Shown here one piece after another: positions 8,560 through 17,809 of a stretch of DNA of 64,000 nucleotides; position 1 is the stretch's first letter; each line of letters starts with the position of its first letter. The position numbers were made by a program, and so were the translations under genes. The stretch covers positions 62,001 through 126,000 of the forward strand of contig NZ_QUMT01000004.1 of NCBI RefSeq assembly GCF_003387155.1. Direction: 5' to 3'. The stretch comes from Roseateles depolymerans. GTDB taxonomy: Bacteria; Pseudomonadota; Gammaproteobacteria; Burkholderiales; Burkholderiaceae_C. The notes under the pieces are model-generated. The model searched no databases. It was not told the DNA's origin and worked only from the letters and a program-made list of their open reading frames with translations.

Positions 8560-9042
8560 ATGAGCTCACCTCTCACCCATTTTGACGCCGAAGGGCAGGC
8601 CCACATGGTGGATGTCGGTGGCAAGGCAATCACCCATCGGGTGGCTCGGGCTGCTGGCCGTATCCGTATGCTGCCAGAGACCTTGGCCTTGATCGTCAAA
8701 GGCGAGGCAAAAAAAGGCGATGTGCTGGGGGTTGCCCGCATCGCGGCCATCCAGGCCGCCAAGCGAACGTCCGATTTGATTCCGCTGTGCCATCCGCTGC
8801 CCATCACCCGGGTCGCCATCGAATTCGAGATTGATGAAGCGGCCAATGCGGTGGTGTGCACCGCGCAGGTGGAGACGCTGGGGCGCACGGGCGTGGAAAT
8901 GGAAGCGCTGACGGCCGTGCAGATCGGCCTGCTCACCATCTACGACATGTGCAAGGCGGCCGACCGCGGCATGGTGATGGAGCAGATCCGGGTGCTGGAG
9001 AAGCACGGCGGGAAGTCGGGCGATTGGGTCGCAACGGTTTGA
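8560..9042 (+). CDS. moaC: Cyclic pyranopterin monophosphate synthase MoaC
   Basis: A 160-residue protein that converts the MoaA product to cyclic pyranopterin monophosphate in molybdenum cofactor synthesis. The family blocks are all present: [18 protein letters not shown] at the start, the conserved [11 protein letters not shown] segment, and [23 protein letters not shown] near the C-terminus with the catalytic Lys. I chose ATG 8560 because it gives the family length; the frame is open further upstream. No other molybdenum cofactor gene is in the window. Confidence 0.95.
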   Translation: MSSPLTHFDAEGQAHMVDVGGKAITHRVARAAGRIRMLPETLALIVKGEAKKGDVLGVARIAAIQAAKRTSDLIPLCHPLPITRVAIEFEIDEAANAVVCTAQVETLGRTGVEMEALTAVQIGLLTIYDMCKAADRGMVMEQIRVLEKHGGKSGDWVATV

Positions 9043-9137
9043 CGAGAGGCTCTGCGCAGTCCCATGCGCAGTCGCCCCCGCGCAGTCTCCTTGCGCGCGC
9101 CCATCGCTACATCAGCGCCATCAGCGGTGAAGTCACC

Positions 9138-11063
9138 TCACCGCATCTCGCGGAACCCATAGTCGCGTGACGGCACTTCGCACTGGAAGGGCCGGGGCAC
9201 GAGCCGGGCCTGGTCAGCGATCTTGCATTCCTCGAAGAACTCGTCTCCGACCGGATTGCGGAACTCCTTGAGTCGCTGGGCGAGATACCGGGCCTTGTCC
9301 ACTTCGCCCACGGCGGCCAGCGAGCGGGCCCAGGCCACCATCAGGCGGGTGTCGATCAGATGATGGCCCGTCCGCTGCGCGGCGACCAGGGCCTCGGCAC
9401 CGGCCGGGAGGACCGTCGCCACGGCATAGTCGGCCTGCAGATCGAACAGCGGCGAGCGCTGGCCCGCGGCCATGCGGTCTTCCAGCGACGCGGCATCGGC
9501 CGGCGGCGCGTAGATGTGCACGATGCGCAGATAGTCCCACACCGTCAAAGGGACCAGCAGGACCGCGGCGGCGCCCAGCAGCACCAGATCCCAGCGCTTG
9601 GTGGCCCCAGGGGCGGCGACAGCGGCATTGGATGCAGGGCTCTGGCGGCCCTGACCTTGAGGGGCAGCGGACCACGAGGCTTGCGTCGAGGTTGCAGGCG
9701 CGGATCCGACCGGCGCGCGCCGCAGGGACAGGCCGAAGGCAAACGCGGTCGGCAGCAGGAAGTAGGCGTACCAGAGCGGGTATTCCGACATGCTGTGCAG
9801 CCCGATCATCAAGACCACCATGAAGGCGCAGAAGCTCGCGCCGCTGCGGTCGGCGTGGCTGCGCACGCCGGCCAGCACAAACCCGGCCAGCAGCAGCAGC
9901 ACGACCAGCAGGCCGGCGGGCCACCCCAGCTCCACCAGCAGCTGCAGCACGATGTTGTGGCAATGATCGAAGAACGCCACGGGGCGATCGGGGAACGGGG
10001 TCATCGTCCAGGCGAAGTTGAAATCGCCCCAACCGGTGCCGGTCCAGGGGTTCTGCTGGAGCAGCGACCAGGTATTGCGCAGGATGGCCAGGCGCGAGGG
10101 CGACCCGGCGCCTTCATCACTCAGGCGTGTCTCGGCGCCGAAGGCATGGCCGCTGGCATGGGTCCAGAAGCGCACCAGAAGCCAGCTCAGACCGAACATG
10201 ACTGGCGTCAGGGACAGCGCCAGCCGGGGTCCCGATCGAAGGCGGGTGGCCGCGGGCTTGACCACGCTCAGCAGCGCCTCGACCAAGCCCCATGCGGCGA
10301 GCAGGCCGACACCGATGAAGCCCGTGCGCGAGGCGCTGAACAGCACGCACAGCACGAAGAGAAACAGCAGGAGGCACAAGGCGACGGTGGCGCGGCGTGC
10401 CGATCCCAGGCGGCGCTCCAGCCAGCCGCCCTGCCCCAGCCAGACGGCTGCCACACAGCTCCACAGCAGCAGGCTGGCCAGATGGTTGGGCTGGCGCATG
10501 TTGCCCACGGCCCGGCCGGCCAGGCCCGTGCGCGCGATGACAGTGCCGTCCGCCCAGGAGGGCACGAAGAACTGCACAAAGCTGACGGCGGCGCTCAGCA
10601 GGCCAGCACCCACCAGGGCCAGGCAGAACAGGGTGATCAGTCGGTCGCGCTGGTCGGTTCGCACGGCCTGCGCGGCTTGCACCAGCACCACGGCGCCCAG
10701 CAGCATGGCCGCACCCGAGAGCGAGATCGACCAGGGCAACCCGTTGAGCATCGGCGCGGTCAAGGCCGCCGCCAGCATGACCAGCAGCGCGATGGTGACC
10801 GGCTCCGGTCGCCAACCGCGCTCCAGGACGCCGCCCAGGCCCAGGCCGATCAGGGTCAGGCCGAAACCGAAAAGGGCCAGGAGTTGGTTGTAGAGAGTGG
10901 CTGAAGGGGTTTGGTTGAAGGCGAAGAGGGGGGCGAGCGTGACGCCGATGGCCAGACCCATCACGATCCACCAGTGCCCACGCCCCCACGATGCCTGGGA
11001 GCTCGGGGCGGCGGCGGAAGCAGGCACAGATTGCGTCACGGGCGGGCGCGCGTCGATCGTCAT
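9138..11063 (-). CDS. PglL-like O-oligosaccharyltransferase / Wzy_C family (copy 1)
   Basis: A 641-residue polytopic membrane protein with about eleven helices. Near the N-terminus FNQTPSATLYNQLLALFGFG fits the PglL_A region; the Wzy_C signature lies in the middle (QQNPWTGTGWGDFNFAW, then FFDHCHNIVLQLLVELGWPAG), and a soluble C-terminal domain follows. PglL-type enzymes transfer lipid-linked glycans to pilins in the periplasm. It is 139 bp downstream of a paralogue in the same orientation, at the end of the pilin cluster. Start and architecture match copy 2. O-antigen polymerase is the alternative, but no polysaccharide synthesis genes are nearby. Confidence 0.85.
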   Translation of the reverse strand: MTIDARPPVTQSVPASAAAPSSQASWGRGHWWIVMGLAIGVTLAPLFAFNQTPSATLYNQLLALFGFGLTLIGLGLGGVLERGWRPEPVTIALLVMLAAALTAPMLNGLPWSISLSGAAMLLGAVVLVQAAQAVRTDQRDRLITLFCLALVGAGLLSAAVSFVQFFVPSWADGTVIARTGLAGRAVGNMRQPNHLASLLLWSCVAAVWLGQGGWLERRLGSARRATVALCLLLFLFVLCVLFSASRTGFIGVGLLAAWGLVEALLSVVKPAATRLRSGPRLALSLTPVMFGLSWLLVRFWTHASGHAFGAETRLSDEGAGSPSRLAILRNTWSLLQQNPWTGTGWGDFNFAWTMTPFPDRPVAFFDHCHNIVLQLLVELGWPAGLLVVLLLLAGFVLAGVRSHADRSGASFCAFMVVLMIGLHSMSEYPLWYAYFLLPTAFAFGLSLRRAPVGSAPATSTQASWSAAPQGQGRQSPASNAAVAAPGATKRWDLVLLGAAAVLLVPLTVWDYLRIVHIYAPPADAASLEDRMAAGQRSPLFDLQADYAVATVLPAGAEALVAAQRTGHHLIDTRLMVAWARSLAAVGEVDKARYLAQRLKEFRNPVGDEFFEECKIADQARLVPRPFQCEVPSRDYGFREMR

Positions 11064-11202
11064 ATGAAATCCAAGGCGGCGGACAAGGCGGAACTCTAAA
11101 CGGTCCGGGCGGGCGACCGGGTGCTAGCAGCGCGCGAGGGCAGCGCAGAGCATTTCCGGAATAGCTGCTGCCCAATGCCTCCCGTGCGAATGCTGCGGTC
11201 CT

Positions 11203-12993
11203 CTAGCGGAGCTGATCCCAGGAATACGACTGCATCGGCGCTTCACATTGATAGGGCTGTTCAGCCCCCGCTGGCGCACCTTTGCAGTCCTTGAAAAACT
11301 GCTGCGCGGCGCGCTGCTCCGACGGCCGGATGATGGCGGCGAGAAAGCGCGCCTTGTCCATTTGGCCCGTCGCGTTCAGTGCATTGGCCCAGTCGATCAA
11401 CGTCTGGGTGTCGATGAAGCGACGAGACGCACGCTGCACCAATTGCAGCGACAAAGGTCCGGGAGGGAGAACCTGCGCAGCGGCACCATCGGCGTGCGGG
11501 CTGAAGAACAGGGATCGCTGACCTTGGCCCAGTCGGTCGATCAGCTCGGCAGGACTGCTGCTGGGTTGATAAATACGAACGATGTCCGCGTATTCCTTCG
11601 CTGCCAGCACGGTACCCAACGCCATCACAACTCCGGCAAAGGCCAGTTTGCTATTCGCTCTGGCCGGCATATTGTCTGACGCCCCAGTGCCGGGGCTGGC
11701 CCGAAAAACCGCCAGACAGCAGCCGACCACCAACGCCGATGGGAGCAGAAAGTAGGCGTACCAGAACGGATACTCCGTCATGCAATGCGCGCCAATGGTG
11801 AGCAGTAGCATCAGGCCGCACACGCTGGTCGGGGAGGCATCGCGTGGGACGGATTTCACCAGTTGCACGCCCCCCCACAGCAGCAGCAGGCTGGCCAACC
11901 CGCCAAGCAGCAGGCCCATTTCTGCAAACAGCTGTAGGAAAAGGTTGTGCGTGTGATCCACCAGCAGCAGATGTCCCTGCGGGAACGGCGTCACCGTCCA
12001 GACAAAATTGAAGTTGCCCCAGCCCGTACCCCACCAAGGATGCTGCATGATCAGCACCCACGCATCATGAAGAATGCTCATCCGGTCCGCAGAATGGGTG
12101 GCTTGGTCCCCTATCTTTTGCTGCGCGTAGAAGCCCAAACCGCGGGTTTCCATCCATCCGCTCACAAGGGGCCAGGCCACCGCAAACGCAGGAGCCATCA
12201 GGGCCAGGCCGAGGCGGCTTTCGCGGCTCAGCCGCCCTGCACCGCGGCCCCGACCAAAGGCGTCCCAAAGAACCCAAACGACCAACAGCGCAATCCCGAC
12301 CATTCCGGTACGCGACGCGGTGAGCAGCACGCCAACAGCGAAAGCTGACGGCATCACCAGTAAGGCGGCTCGGGCCGCAGCGGCGCTCCACAGCAGCCTT
12401 GTCAGGGCGCCACTCTCTTTCAGCGCGACGAGCGCAATGCAGCTCCACAGAAACAAGCTGGCCTGATTGTTGGGCTGGCGCATGTTGCCGATCGCCCGTG
12501 CTTCTGCACCCGGCACAGCTACGAGGAGTCCGTCTGCAATCGAGGGCAGGAAAACCTGAATCCATGCGACCGCAAGGCTGGCAAGCCCTGCCACCACCAA
12601 GGCGCCGCAGAGCGATGCAAACACCGTCTGGCGCGTGGACGCCGCCAAGTTGGCCCCCACTTGCACCAGCAAGAGGGCCGACGCCACCGCCACGGCCATC
12701 GTCAGCATGACGGCCATAGGCAAGCCCGTGGTGGCGGGCACCACCAGCACGGTCAGCAATATCAGCACGAGCGCCAGGCTGACCCCGTCCTTGCTGAAGT
12801 GGCGCACGTTGATTCCGGACACCGCCAGCCCCAGTAGGAACAACCCAAAACCGCCGTAAGCCAGCAATTGGTTATAGATTGACAGTAGCGGGCGCTCGCT
12901 GAAGGCACACAGGGGTGCAAGCGCCACGCCCACCAGAAGCCCGATGGCGATCAACCATTGCCCGGCGCGTTGCTGGGAAGAAGAAGGTGGCAT
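11203..12993 (-). CDS. PglL-like O-oligosaccharyltransferase / Wzy_C family (copy 2)
   Basis: A 596-residue paralogue of the neighbouring copy with the same topology. Aligned landmarks include SERPLLSIYNQLLAYGGFG near the N-terminus, QHPWWGTGWGNFNFVW and LLVDHTHNLFLQLFAEMG in the Wzy_C loop, and a soluble tail ending in CEAPMQSYSWDQLR, matching CEVPSRDYGFREMR in copy 1. The pair clearly arose by tandem duplication and then diverged substantially. It lies just downstream of the TfpX/TfpZ gene, which supports pilin O-glycosylation as its task. Confidence 0.85.
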   Translation of the reverse strand: MPPSSSQQRAGQWLIAIGLLVGVALAPLCAFSERPLLSIYNQLLAYGGFGLFLLGLAVSGINVRHFSKDGVSLALVLILLTVLVVPATTGLPMAVMLTMAVAVASALLLVQVGANLAASTRQTVFASLCGALVVAGLASLAVAWIQVFLPSIADGLLVAVPGAEARAIGNMRQPNNQASLFLWSCIALVALKESGALTRLLWSAAAARAALLVMPSAFAVGVLLTASRTGMVGIALLVVWVLWDAFGRGRGAGRLSRESRLGLALMAPAFAVAWPLVSGWMETRGLGFYAQQKIGDQATHSADRMSILHDAWVLIMQHPWWGTGWGNFNFVWTVTPFPQGHLLLVDHTHNLFLQLFAEMGLLLGGLASLLLLWGGVQLVKSVPRDASPTSVCGLMLLLTIGAHCMTEYPFWYAYFLLPSALVVGCCLAVFRASPGTGASDNMPARANSKLAFAGVVMALGTVLAAKEYADIVRIYQPSSSPAELIDRLGQGQRSLFFSPHADGAAAQVLPPGPLSLQLVQRASRRFIDTQTLIDWANALNATGQMDKARFLAAIIRPSEQRAAQQFFKDCKGAPAGAEQPYQCEAPMQSYSWDQLR

Positions 12994-13071
12994 GGGGCGA
13001 GCGATGGTGTAAGGGGTGAAAGATACCGAATGCGTCAGGTCGCCGGTGCGAGGTACTGCCGAGTATGTCGA

Positions 13072-13824
13072 TCAATGATCGATAGGAGCGAAACCGACCG
13101 GATCCCCGGTAGTGCGGTCCACCAGGACGGACCAGTCTGTCCGGCGGGCCAGCATGGGCAGGAACAGCAGTTGTTCGACCGGTCGTCCGGTGCGAGCGGC
13201 CGCGTCGCGGACGGCGGTCGCTTGCTCAGGGTTGCGCTTGAGCCAGTCGTCGAGCGGCTGGCCTTTCTTAACCGTCTGTGCGCGCGCAGCGGCGTCCCAA
13301 GGACGCCAATAGCTGGGGCGCGCGCCCAGATCAAAACCACTGAAGCTGAGCATGATCGCGTCGGAGCGCTGCTCATTTGTCGGCGTGGCCGTGTTGACGA
13401 GTTCGGGGCCCGTCATCGACAGGGAGCGGTACTGGGGCAGCGCCTCGGGCAACTCTGAGACGCGTACATCGTTCGCGGTGGTCACCCTGAAACGATCCAC
13501 TTCAAGCGCCAGGACAGCGGGCCGAGCCAGATACACCGTGCGCAGCCCATAAGCCAGTGCCAGCACCTGCAGCACCACGATGATGAGCAGGTCACGCCGA
13601 AGCTCTTTGCGCGGCTTGGCGAGATTGAAGACGGCCAAGGTAAGCAGCGGCCCGATCACCACATCCACCGCCATCAGGATGAAGAGCAACTCTTGCCCAC
13701 CCGACACGATGCGGTAGGGCCAGGGATACCACATCAGCAGCACAACGGCCGCAGCCAGCGCGGCCACGAGGAGCGAGGCAAGCAAGTGGAAGCCGAACGC
13801 ACGAAATCTGACACGCCAATTCAT
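13072..13824 (-). CDS. TfpX/TfpZ family type IV pilin accessory protein
   Basis: A 250-residue protein with four membrane helices in the first 120 residues, including the family block GGQELLFILMAVDVVIGPLLTLAVFN, and a soluble C-terminal part. TfpX/TfpZ (FimB-like) proteins are encoded next to type IV pilins and help pilin assembly or glycan transfer; their exact biochemical job is not settled. The gene starts four bases after the stop of the O-antigen ligase family gene, so the two are co-transcribed. Confidence 0.88.
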   Translation of the reverse strand: MNWRVRFRAFGFHLLASLLVAALAAAVVLLMWYPWPYRIVSGGQELLFILMAVDVVIGPLLTLAVFNLAKPRKELRRDLLIIVVLQVLALAYGLRTVYLARPAVLALEVDRFRVTTANDVRVSELPEALPQYRSLSMTGPELVNTATPTNEQRSDAIMLSFSGFDLGARPSYWRPWDAAARAQTVKKGQPLDDWLKRNPEQATAVRDAAARTGRPVEQLLFLPMLARRTDWSVLVDRTTGDPVGFAPIDH

Positions 13825-13828
13825 TTGA

Positions 13829-15265
13829 TCAAAACCAGCCGTGGGTCCAAAAGCGAGGATTGGTATTGTCTACGTCCGGGCGTCCCGCAACGGGGCCGGA
13901 GGTGTCGAACTGTGGCGATGAGGTGACGGCGCACGTGACCAATGCCTTTATTGCCATGACCGAGATGGCGATGGCGAGAGTGGCCTTCAGCGCAAAAATG
14001 AGAAATGTCGGCAGGACACGGGCACGGGTCCACGGCGATGCTAGGAGCGGTGGACGGGCCGATGTGATGGCCACGCCCTGCGCGAAAATCCTAGCGGTGG
14101 CCATACACAGTCCGATCAACACGGCGATCCACAACTGAGACACTGGCATGACGAAATTGCCAGAGAAAGCACCGTCCACCGCGACACCGACCAAAGCGAC
14201 CATCAGGCCGATCGCGATGCCGGCATGGGCCGGGATCGCGGCGCGCAGCGAACCAAGCATGCGGCCCATCCATTGCAAAGCCGGGCCCAGAATCAGTACC
14301 GCGCCAATGGCGCCGTATTCCGCCAGGACCTGCGCGTAGATGTTGTGCGGGTGTGCAGCCTCCCCGTTGTACCAGTGCGAGAAATGCATCGGACCAACAC
14401 CGACCCAAGGCGACGTCTGCCAAAGCTTGAAAGCACATGCCAGTAGGTAGTCCCGGAAATGAGCGCTGGACAGTCCCTGCACGTCAATGGAGTGGCCCGC
14501 CGGTTGCAGCCAGTGCAGGTAGACCAGCCACATCAGGCCCATGCCTAACAGTGTGAAACCTGCCGAGCGACGGGCATAGGCCGCTGCGTTGCCGCGGAAA
14601 CAGACTAAGGCTGTCAGCAATCCGAGTAACAAGGCCAAGATGGTGGCACGGCCCAGCGTGATGAAAAGAATCATGCCGCTCAGGACCAGCGTGACGACCG
14701 CCCACCGCCGCCATAGCGGCCGGGCATCGTGCGTCGCGACCGCAGCCACCAGCGGCAGCACCACGGTCTGTGCGTGATTGAGAAAGCGAGGATTGTCGAA
14801 TCCCACCAGCGCTTCCCAGGGGTAAACGTTCCCTCCGCCAGCAATGGCAAGGGCAAGAATCAGCAGCACCAAGATGGCATGCGCAGCCGTTCCCACCACG
14901 ACGAACCGCAGAAATATGCAGATCTCGTCGGCGGATCGCAGACCCTGGCTCAACAGAGCCATCAGTCCAAGAAGCCCTGCCCACATCACGACTTCGTGAA
15001 CAGCCACGACTGGGTGGGCAGCAAGAAGAGAGGAGACGGTCACCAGCAGCACGATGGCGCTCCATCGGACGACGTTCCGCAAGGACACCTGAGCAGGCCG
15101 GTTGGGCGTCGACAACAACAGTCCGATAGCGGCGGCCGCGATGATCACCAACTGACAGACTCGGGCCACGTCATGCGCGGTGGAGCCTGTTTGCAGGGCC
15201 GGATAAAGCAGCGGGATGCCCCACAACACGAGGGGAAGCCCGAGCAACACTCTGCCTTTTCTCAT
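13829..15265 (-). CDS. O-antigen ligase family protein (Wzy_C)
   Basis: A 478-residue polytopic membrane protein with roughly eleven helices. The ligase loop is visible as FKLWQTSPWVGVGPMHFSHWYNG, with the AHPHNIYAQVLAEYGAIG histidine motif after it. It differs from the two PglL-like copies in lacking the PglL_A region and the large soluble C-terminal domain. It is the third glycan-transfer enzyme of the island and sits directly between the pilin genes and tfpX. Whether it acts on pilin or lipopolysaccharide cannot be decided from sequence. Confidence 0.85.
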   Translation of the reverse strand: MRKGRVLLGLPLVLWGIPLLYPALQTGSTAHDVARVCQLVIIAAAAIGLLLSTPNRPAQVSLRNVVRWSAIVLLVTVSSLLAAHPVVAVHEVVMWAGLLGLMALLSQGLRSADEICIFLRFVVVGTAAHAILVLLILALAIAGGGNVYPWEALVGFDNPRFLNHAQTVVLPLVAAVATHDARPLWRRWAVVTLVLSGMILFITLGRATILALLLGLLTALVCFRGNAAAYARRSAGFTLLGMGLMWLVYLHWLQPAGHSIDVQGLSSAHFRDYLLACAFKLWQTSPWVGVGPMHFSHWYNGEAAHPHNIYAQVLAEYGAIGAVLILGPALQWMGRMLGSLRAAIPAHAGIAIGLMVALVGVAVDGAFSGNFVMPVSQLWIAVLIGLCMATARIFAQGVAITSARPPLLASPWTRARVLPTFLIFALKATLAIAISVMAIKALVTCAVTSSPQFDTSGPVAGRPDVDNTNPRFWTHGWF

Positions 15266-15306
15266 CTCCGAGCTGCACTTCCTTCAGGGAACATTTCAAA
15301 AAAGCA

Positions 15307-15332
15307 AAAAGGGGAGCAAACGCTCCCCTTTT
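15307..15332 (-). terminator. Terminator downstream of pilin 1
   Basis: A 7-bp stem GGGGAGC / GCTCCCC with a 4-base loop (15311-15328), flanked by A and T runs so that TTTTTGC follows on the minus strand. It lies 24 bp past the pilin stop and would limit read-through from the strongly expressed pilin gene into the ligase gene. Confidence 0.85.
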
Positions 15333-15355
15333 GTGCTGAATCAACGAGTCGTTGA

Positions 15356-15793
15356 TTAGCTGTGCTTGCAAGAAGCCGACAGGTACTTATTGTCGATGTC
15401 GCCAGCGGCGCCGCAAGTCCAGGCCAGAGCTTGGGTGCTGGAGTCAGCCACACCCACCAGGCTCAGCGTACCACCGTCAACACCGGCGCCGATGTTCTGG
15501 GCCGTGGCAACCAGCGTAGCGGTGCTGCCGCTCGGCTTGTACTCGATCTTGGACATGTACTTGCTGGTGCCGCTCACCGGCAGTTCGGCCGTGGTCGGCA
15601 GCTTGTTCATCGTGGTGGTGAACTCTTGCAGCGGCTGCTTGTAAGCCGACAGAGCCAGGATCAGTTCGCTGACCTTGGACTTCTTCATGTAGTCCGAGTA
15701 AGCCGGCAGTGCCACAGCAGCCAGGATACCGATGATGGCCACAACGATCATCAGTTCGATCAGGGTGAAACCCTTTTGGATAGCGCGCTTCAT
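15356..15793 (-). CDS. pilA: Type IV pilin, PilA-like (pilin 1)
   Basis: A 145-residue class IVa prepilin. The leader MKRAIQKG ends at the PilD cleavage site before [17 protein letters not shown], with the conserved Glu at mature position 5. The C-terminus carries a Cys pair (WTCGAAG and SASCKHS) that would form the disulphide-bonded D-region. I chose ATG 15793 because it gives a standard leader and has AGGAG upstream. A sigma-54-like promoter lies 54 bp upstream and a terminator follows, which fits a single highly expressed gene. The Ser/Thr-rich body gives many possible O-glycosylation sites. Confidence 0.95.
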   Translation of the reverse strand: MKRAIQKGFTLIELMIVVAIIGILAAVALPAYSDYMKKSKVSELILALSAYKQPLQEFTTTMNKLPTTAELPVSGTSKYMSKIEYKPSGSTATLVATAQNIGAGVDGGTLSLVGVADSSTQALAWTCGAAGDIDNKYLSASCKHS

Positions 15794-15846
15794 AAAAACT
15801 CCTAAGGAAAAAGGGAGGGAGATTCGGTCGAGACACTGCTTCTGAA

Positions 15847-15862
15847 TGCAGGGGATGTGCCA
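15847..15862 (-). promoter_or_regulatory. Sigma-54-type promoter of pilin 1
   Basis: On the minus strand TGGCACATCCCCTGCA matches the -24/-12 consensus TGGCACRNNNNTTGCW at all defined positions except one. It is 54 bp upstream of the pilin ATG. Pilin genes are commonly RpoN/PilR dependent, so the position is meaningful. Confidence 0.75.
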
Positions 15863-16023
15863 GGGCCTGCGCAGGTCAAAATCCGTGGAAAACAGCACAT
15901 CCGAGGGGTGATGGAACGATCTGGGTGACGATTTCTGTCCGGCGCACTCGCAAAGTTCGTCCACCTGTCGGAGCCGGACAAAATTTGTCAGTCGCGCCGA
16001 AACGAGCGGTTACCGATGCCAAT

Positions 16024-16476
16024 TCATGCGTTCGGCCGGCAAGCGGCCGCCAGGTACCGGGCCGGGATGGTGCCAGCGCACGTCCACTCGACAGAGCCGT
16101 TGGACAGTCCGCCGGATCCCGGCTTGCCAGTGAGCACCAGCTGAAGCCCATCCACATCGGGGGCAATCGACCCGCTGCGGACCACGGCGGTGATGTTGAC
16201 CTCCGCGTCGCTGACCTTGTTGTAAGTCACGCTGTCGACATACTTGCTGCTGCCCCCAGACCATGACAGCTGACTGGCCGCGGGAAAACTGGCGTTAGTG
16301 TTCACATGCTCCATGACCAACGCCTTGGGCGGTGTCAACGCCAGCAGCACTTCGCTGAGCCGAGTTTTCTTGATGTAGTCGGCATAGGTGGGGAGCGCCA
16401 GGGCGGCGAGGATGCCGATGATGGCCACCACAATCACCAGTTCGATGAGGGTGAAGCCTTGTTGAGAGCGTTTCAT
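16024..16476 (-). CDS. Type IV pilin, PilA-like (pilin 2)
   Basis: A 150-residue prepilin with leader MKRSQQG, cleavage before [17 protein letters not shown], and Glu at mature position 5. The helix matches pilin 1 closely, but the globular part differs strongly. The C-terminal Cys pair is again present (EWTCAGTI and AACRPNA). It lies 230 bp upstream of pilin 1 in the same direction and has its own sigma-54-like promoter. Whether it is a second major subunit, an alternative or a minor pilin is unclear. Confidence 0.93.
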   Translation of the reverse strand: MKRSQQGFTLIELVIVVAIIGILAALALPTYADYIKKTRLSEVLLALTPPKALVMEHVNTNASFPAASQLSWSGGSSKYVDSVTYNKVSDAEVNITAVVRSGSIAPDVDGLQLVLTGKPGSGGLSNGSVEWTCAGTIPARYLAAACRPNA

Positions 16477-16805
16477 GACGGGAGGCGGTTGAAGGGATTG
16501 CCTTCACAACTGCAGGGGTCATGCCACCGGCGGCCCAGCATCCCGCGTGGAAGCCCGCCATAGGTGCCCGCTCCGGCGTCTGTCATGAAAGTGACAGGTT
16601 GCGTCAGCACCTCACGGCGCGGTTGGTCGCTTTGGCACGATGGGCGCCGAAAAATGTCACGTTTTATTCGGGGTGGCTGCGGCGTAACAGTCGCTAGCGC
16701 CATCGCTTGCGACGTCCGTCGTGCCCCGCGAATCGGGCACTGCACCCCGCCCGTCGCTACCGGGCTGCTGCCCGGGGGGTCATCGAGACCCGCTCCGAAT
16801 TCGGG
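16477..16805. other. Intergenic region upstream of pilin 2
   Basis: These 329 bases contain the sigma-54-like promoter of pilin 2 near 16511-16526. The rest has lower GC than the coding flanks and could hold PilR-type activator sites, but I cannot define any. Confidence 0.5.
16511..16526 (-). promoter_or_regulatory. Sigma-54-type promoter of pilin 2
   Basis: On the minus strand TGGCATGACCCCTGCA fits the -24/-12 pattern with two changes from consensus. It shares the CCCCTGCA -12 block with the pilin 1 promoter and lies 35 bp upstream of the ATG, giving a short leader. Confidence 0.6.
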
Positions 16806-17588
16806 CTATTTCAGGCTGAATTCCTGAAAATGCTCCAGCGCCGTAATCCGATGCTCGGTCTCCAGCGCTTCCACCGCCACCATCACGGCGGCCCGCTCGC
16901 CCGGCTTGATATGGGTGATGTGCACCCGCATCGGTGTGCGCAGCTTCTTCAGCTCCTCCCCCAGCGTGCAGGGGCAGTGATGCTGGCTGATACCCGCCAG
17001 CTCACATTCGTCATTCGCGAATGCGCATTCGATGACCAGGTCGGACAGCGAGAGCTGGCCCAGCCGCTCCCACAGCGCGGGGTTGGGTCCGGTATCCCCG
17101 GTGAACACCCAATGCGTCCCCGAGCCAGGATTCACCGCAAATCCCACGGCCGGCACGGTGTGCGCCGCGCTCAGCACCTCGATCTCACGCCCGGCGCCCA
17201 GGTCCAGCCGATCCCCCACGGCAAACGGATGAAAACTCAGCGCCGGTCGCTCCACAGACGGCAGGCGGGTGAAATCCGGCCAGATGACGCCATTGAAGAT
17301 GTGATCCTTCAAAGCCTTGAGCGTGTCCGGGAGGGCATGCACCTGCACCGCCGGTCGCCCTTGCTGCGCGCGGCTGCGCTGCACGGTGTCGGCCAGAAGG
17401 CCCACCGACAGCACATGGTCCAGATGGGAATGGGTCAGGAAGATGTGATCAACCCGGGCCATCGCATCGGCCGACAGCTCGCCCACGCCGCTGCCGGCGT
17501 CGATGAGCACATCGTCGTCCAGCAGGAAAGAGGTGGTTTTGTGGCCGGCTGCCATGGCACCGGCGCACCCGAGCACGCGAATCTTCAT
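16806..17588 (-). CDS. 3',5'-cyclic-nucleotide phosphodiesterase, MBL fold (class II)
   Basis: A 260-residue metallo-beta-lactamase-fold enzyme. The metal site motif THSHLDHVLSVGLLAD matches the class II cyclic-nucleotide phosphodiesterase pattern HxHLDHxxG, with further ligands in ECAFAN and the late HITH motif. It would hydrolyse cAMP or cGMP to the 5' monophosphate. I chose ATG 17588 (MKIRVLGCAGA) because the beta-strand start of the fold begins there. It stands alone between the pilin genes and the FHA/phosphatase/kinase unit. cAMP control of type IV pili is known in other bacteria, but a link here is inference. Confidence 0.88.
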   Translation of the reverse strand: MKIRVLGCAGAMAAGHKTTSFLLDDDVLIDAGSGVGELSADAMARVDHIFLTHSHLDHVLSVGLLADTVQRSRAQQGRPAVQVHALPDTLKALKDHIFNGVIWPDFTRLPSVERPALSFHPFAVGDRLDLGAGREIEVLSAAHTVPAVGFAVNPGSGTHWVFTGDTGPNPALWERLGQLSLSDLVIECAFANDECELAGISQHHCPCTLGEELKKLRTPMRVHITHIKPGERAAVMVAVEALETEHRITALEHFQEFSLK

Positions 17589-17809
17589 GAGCCCACTGTA
17601 GGGCCAGCCACCGTGCTTGCTAAGCGCTGAATTGGGCAATCCCCGAGTTTTTGCCTCAGGTTACGACTGCCCAGGGCAATGCCGTGAAAACCTCCACGTG
17701 TAGGCAATTGCACTACACGGGCCAGCCGTGCATCGGCGGCGCCATGCGGACGTCAAATCCGCGTTGTTGGCGCTTGGTTACGTGCGCCACCGCACGCTCC
17801 AAAGCCGAT

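Noticed and set aside
16628-16645. Sigma-54-like TTGGCACGATGGGCGC on the plus strand
   Set aside because: The -12 element is GCGC rather than TTGC, and no plus-strand gene follows.
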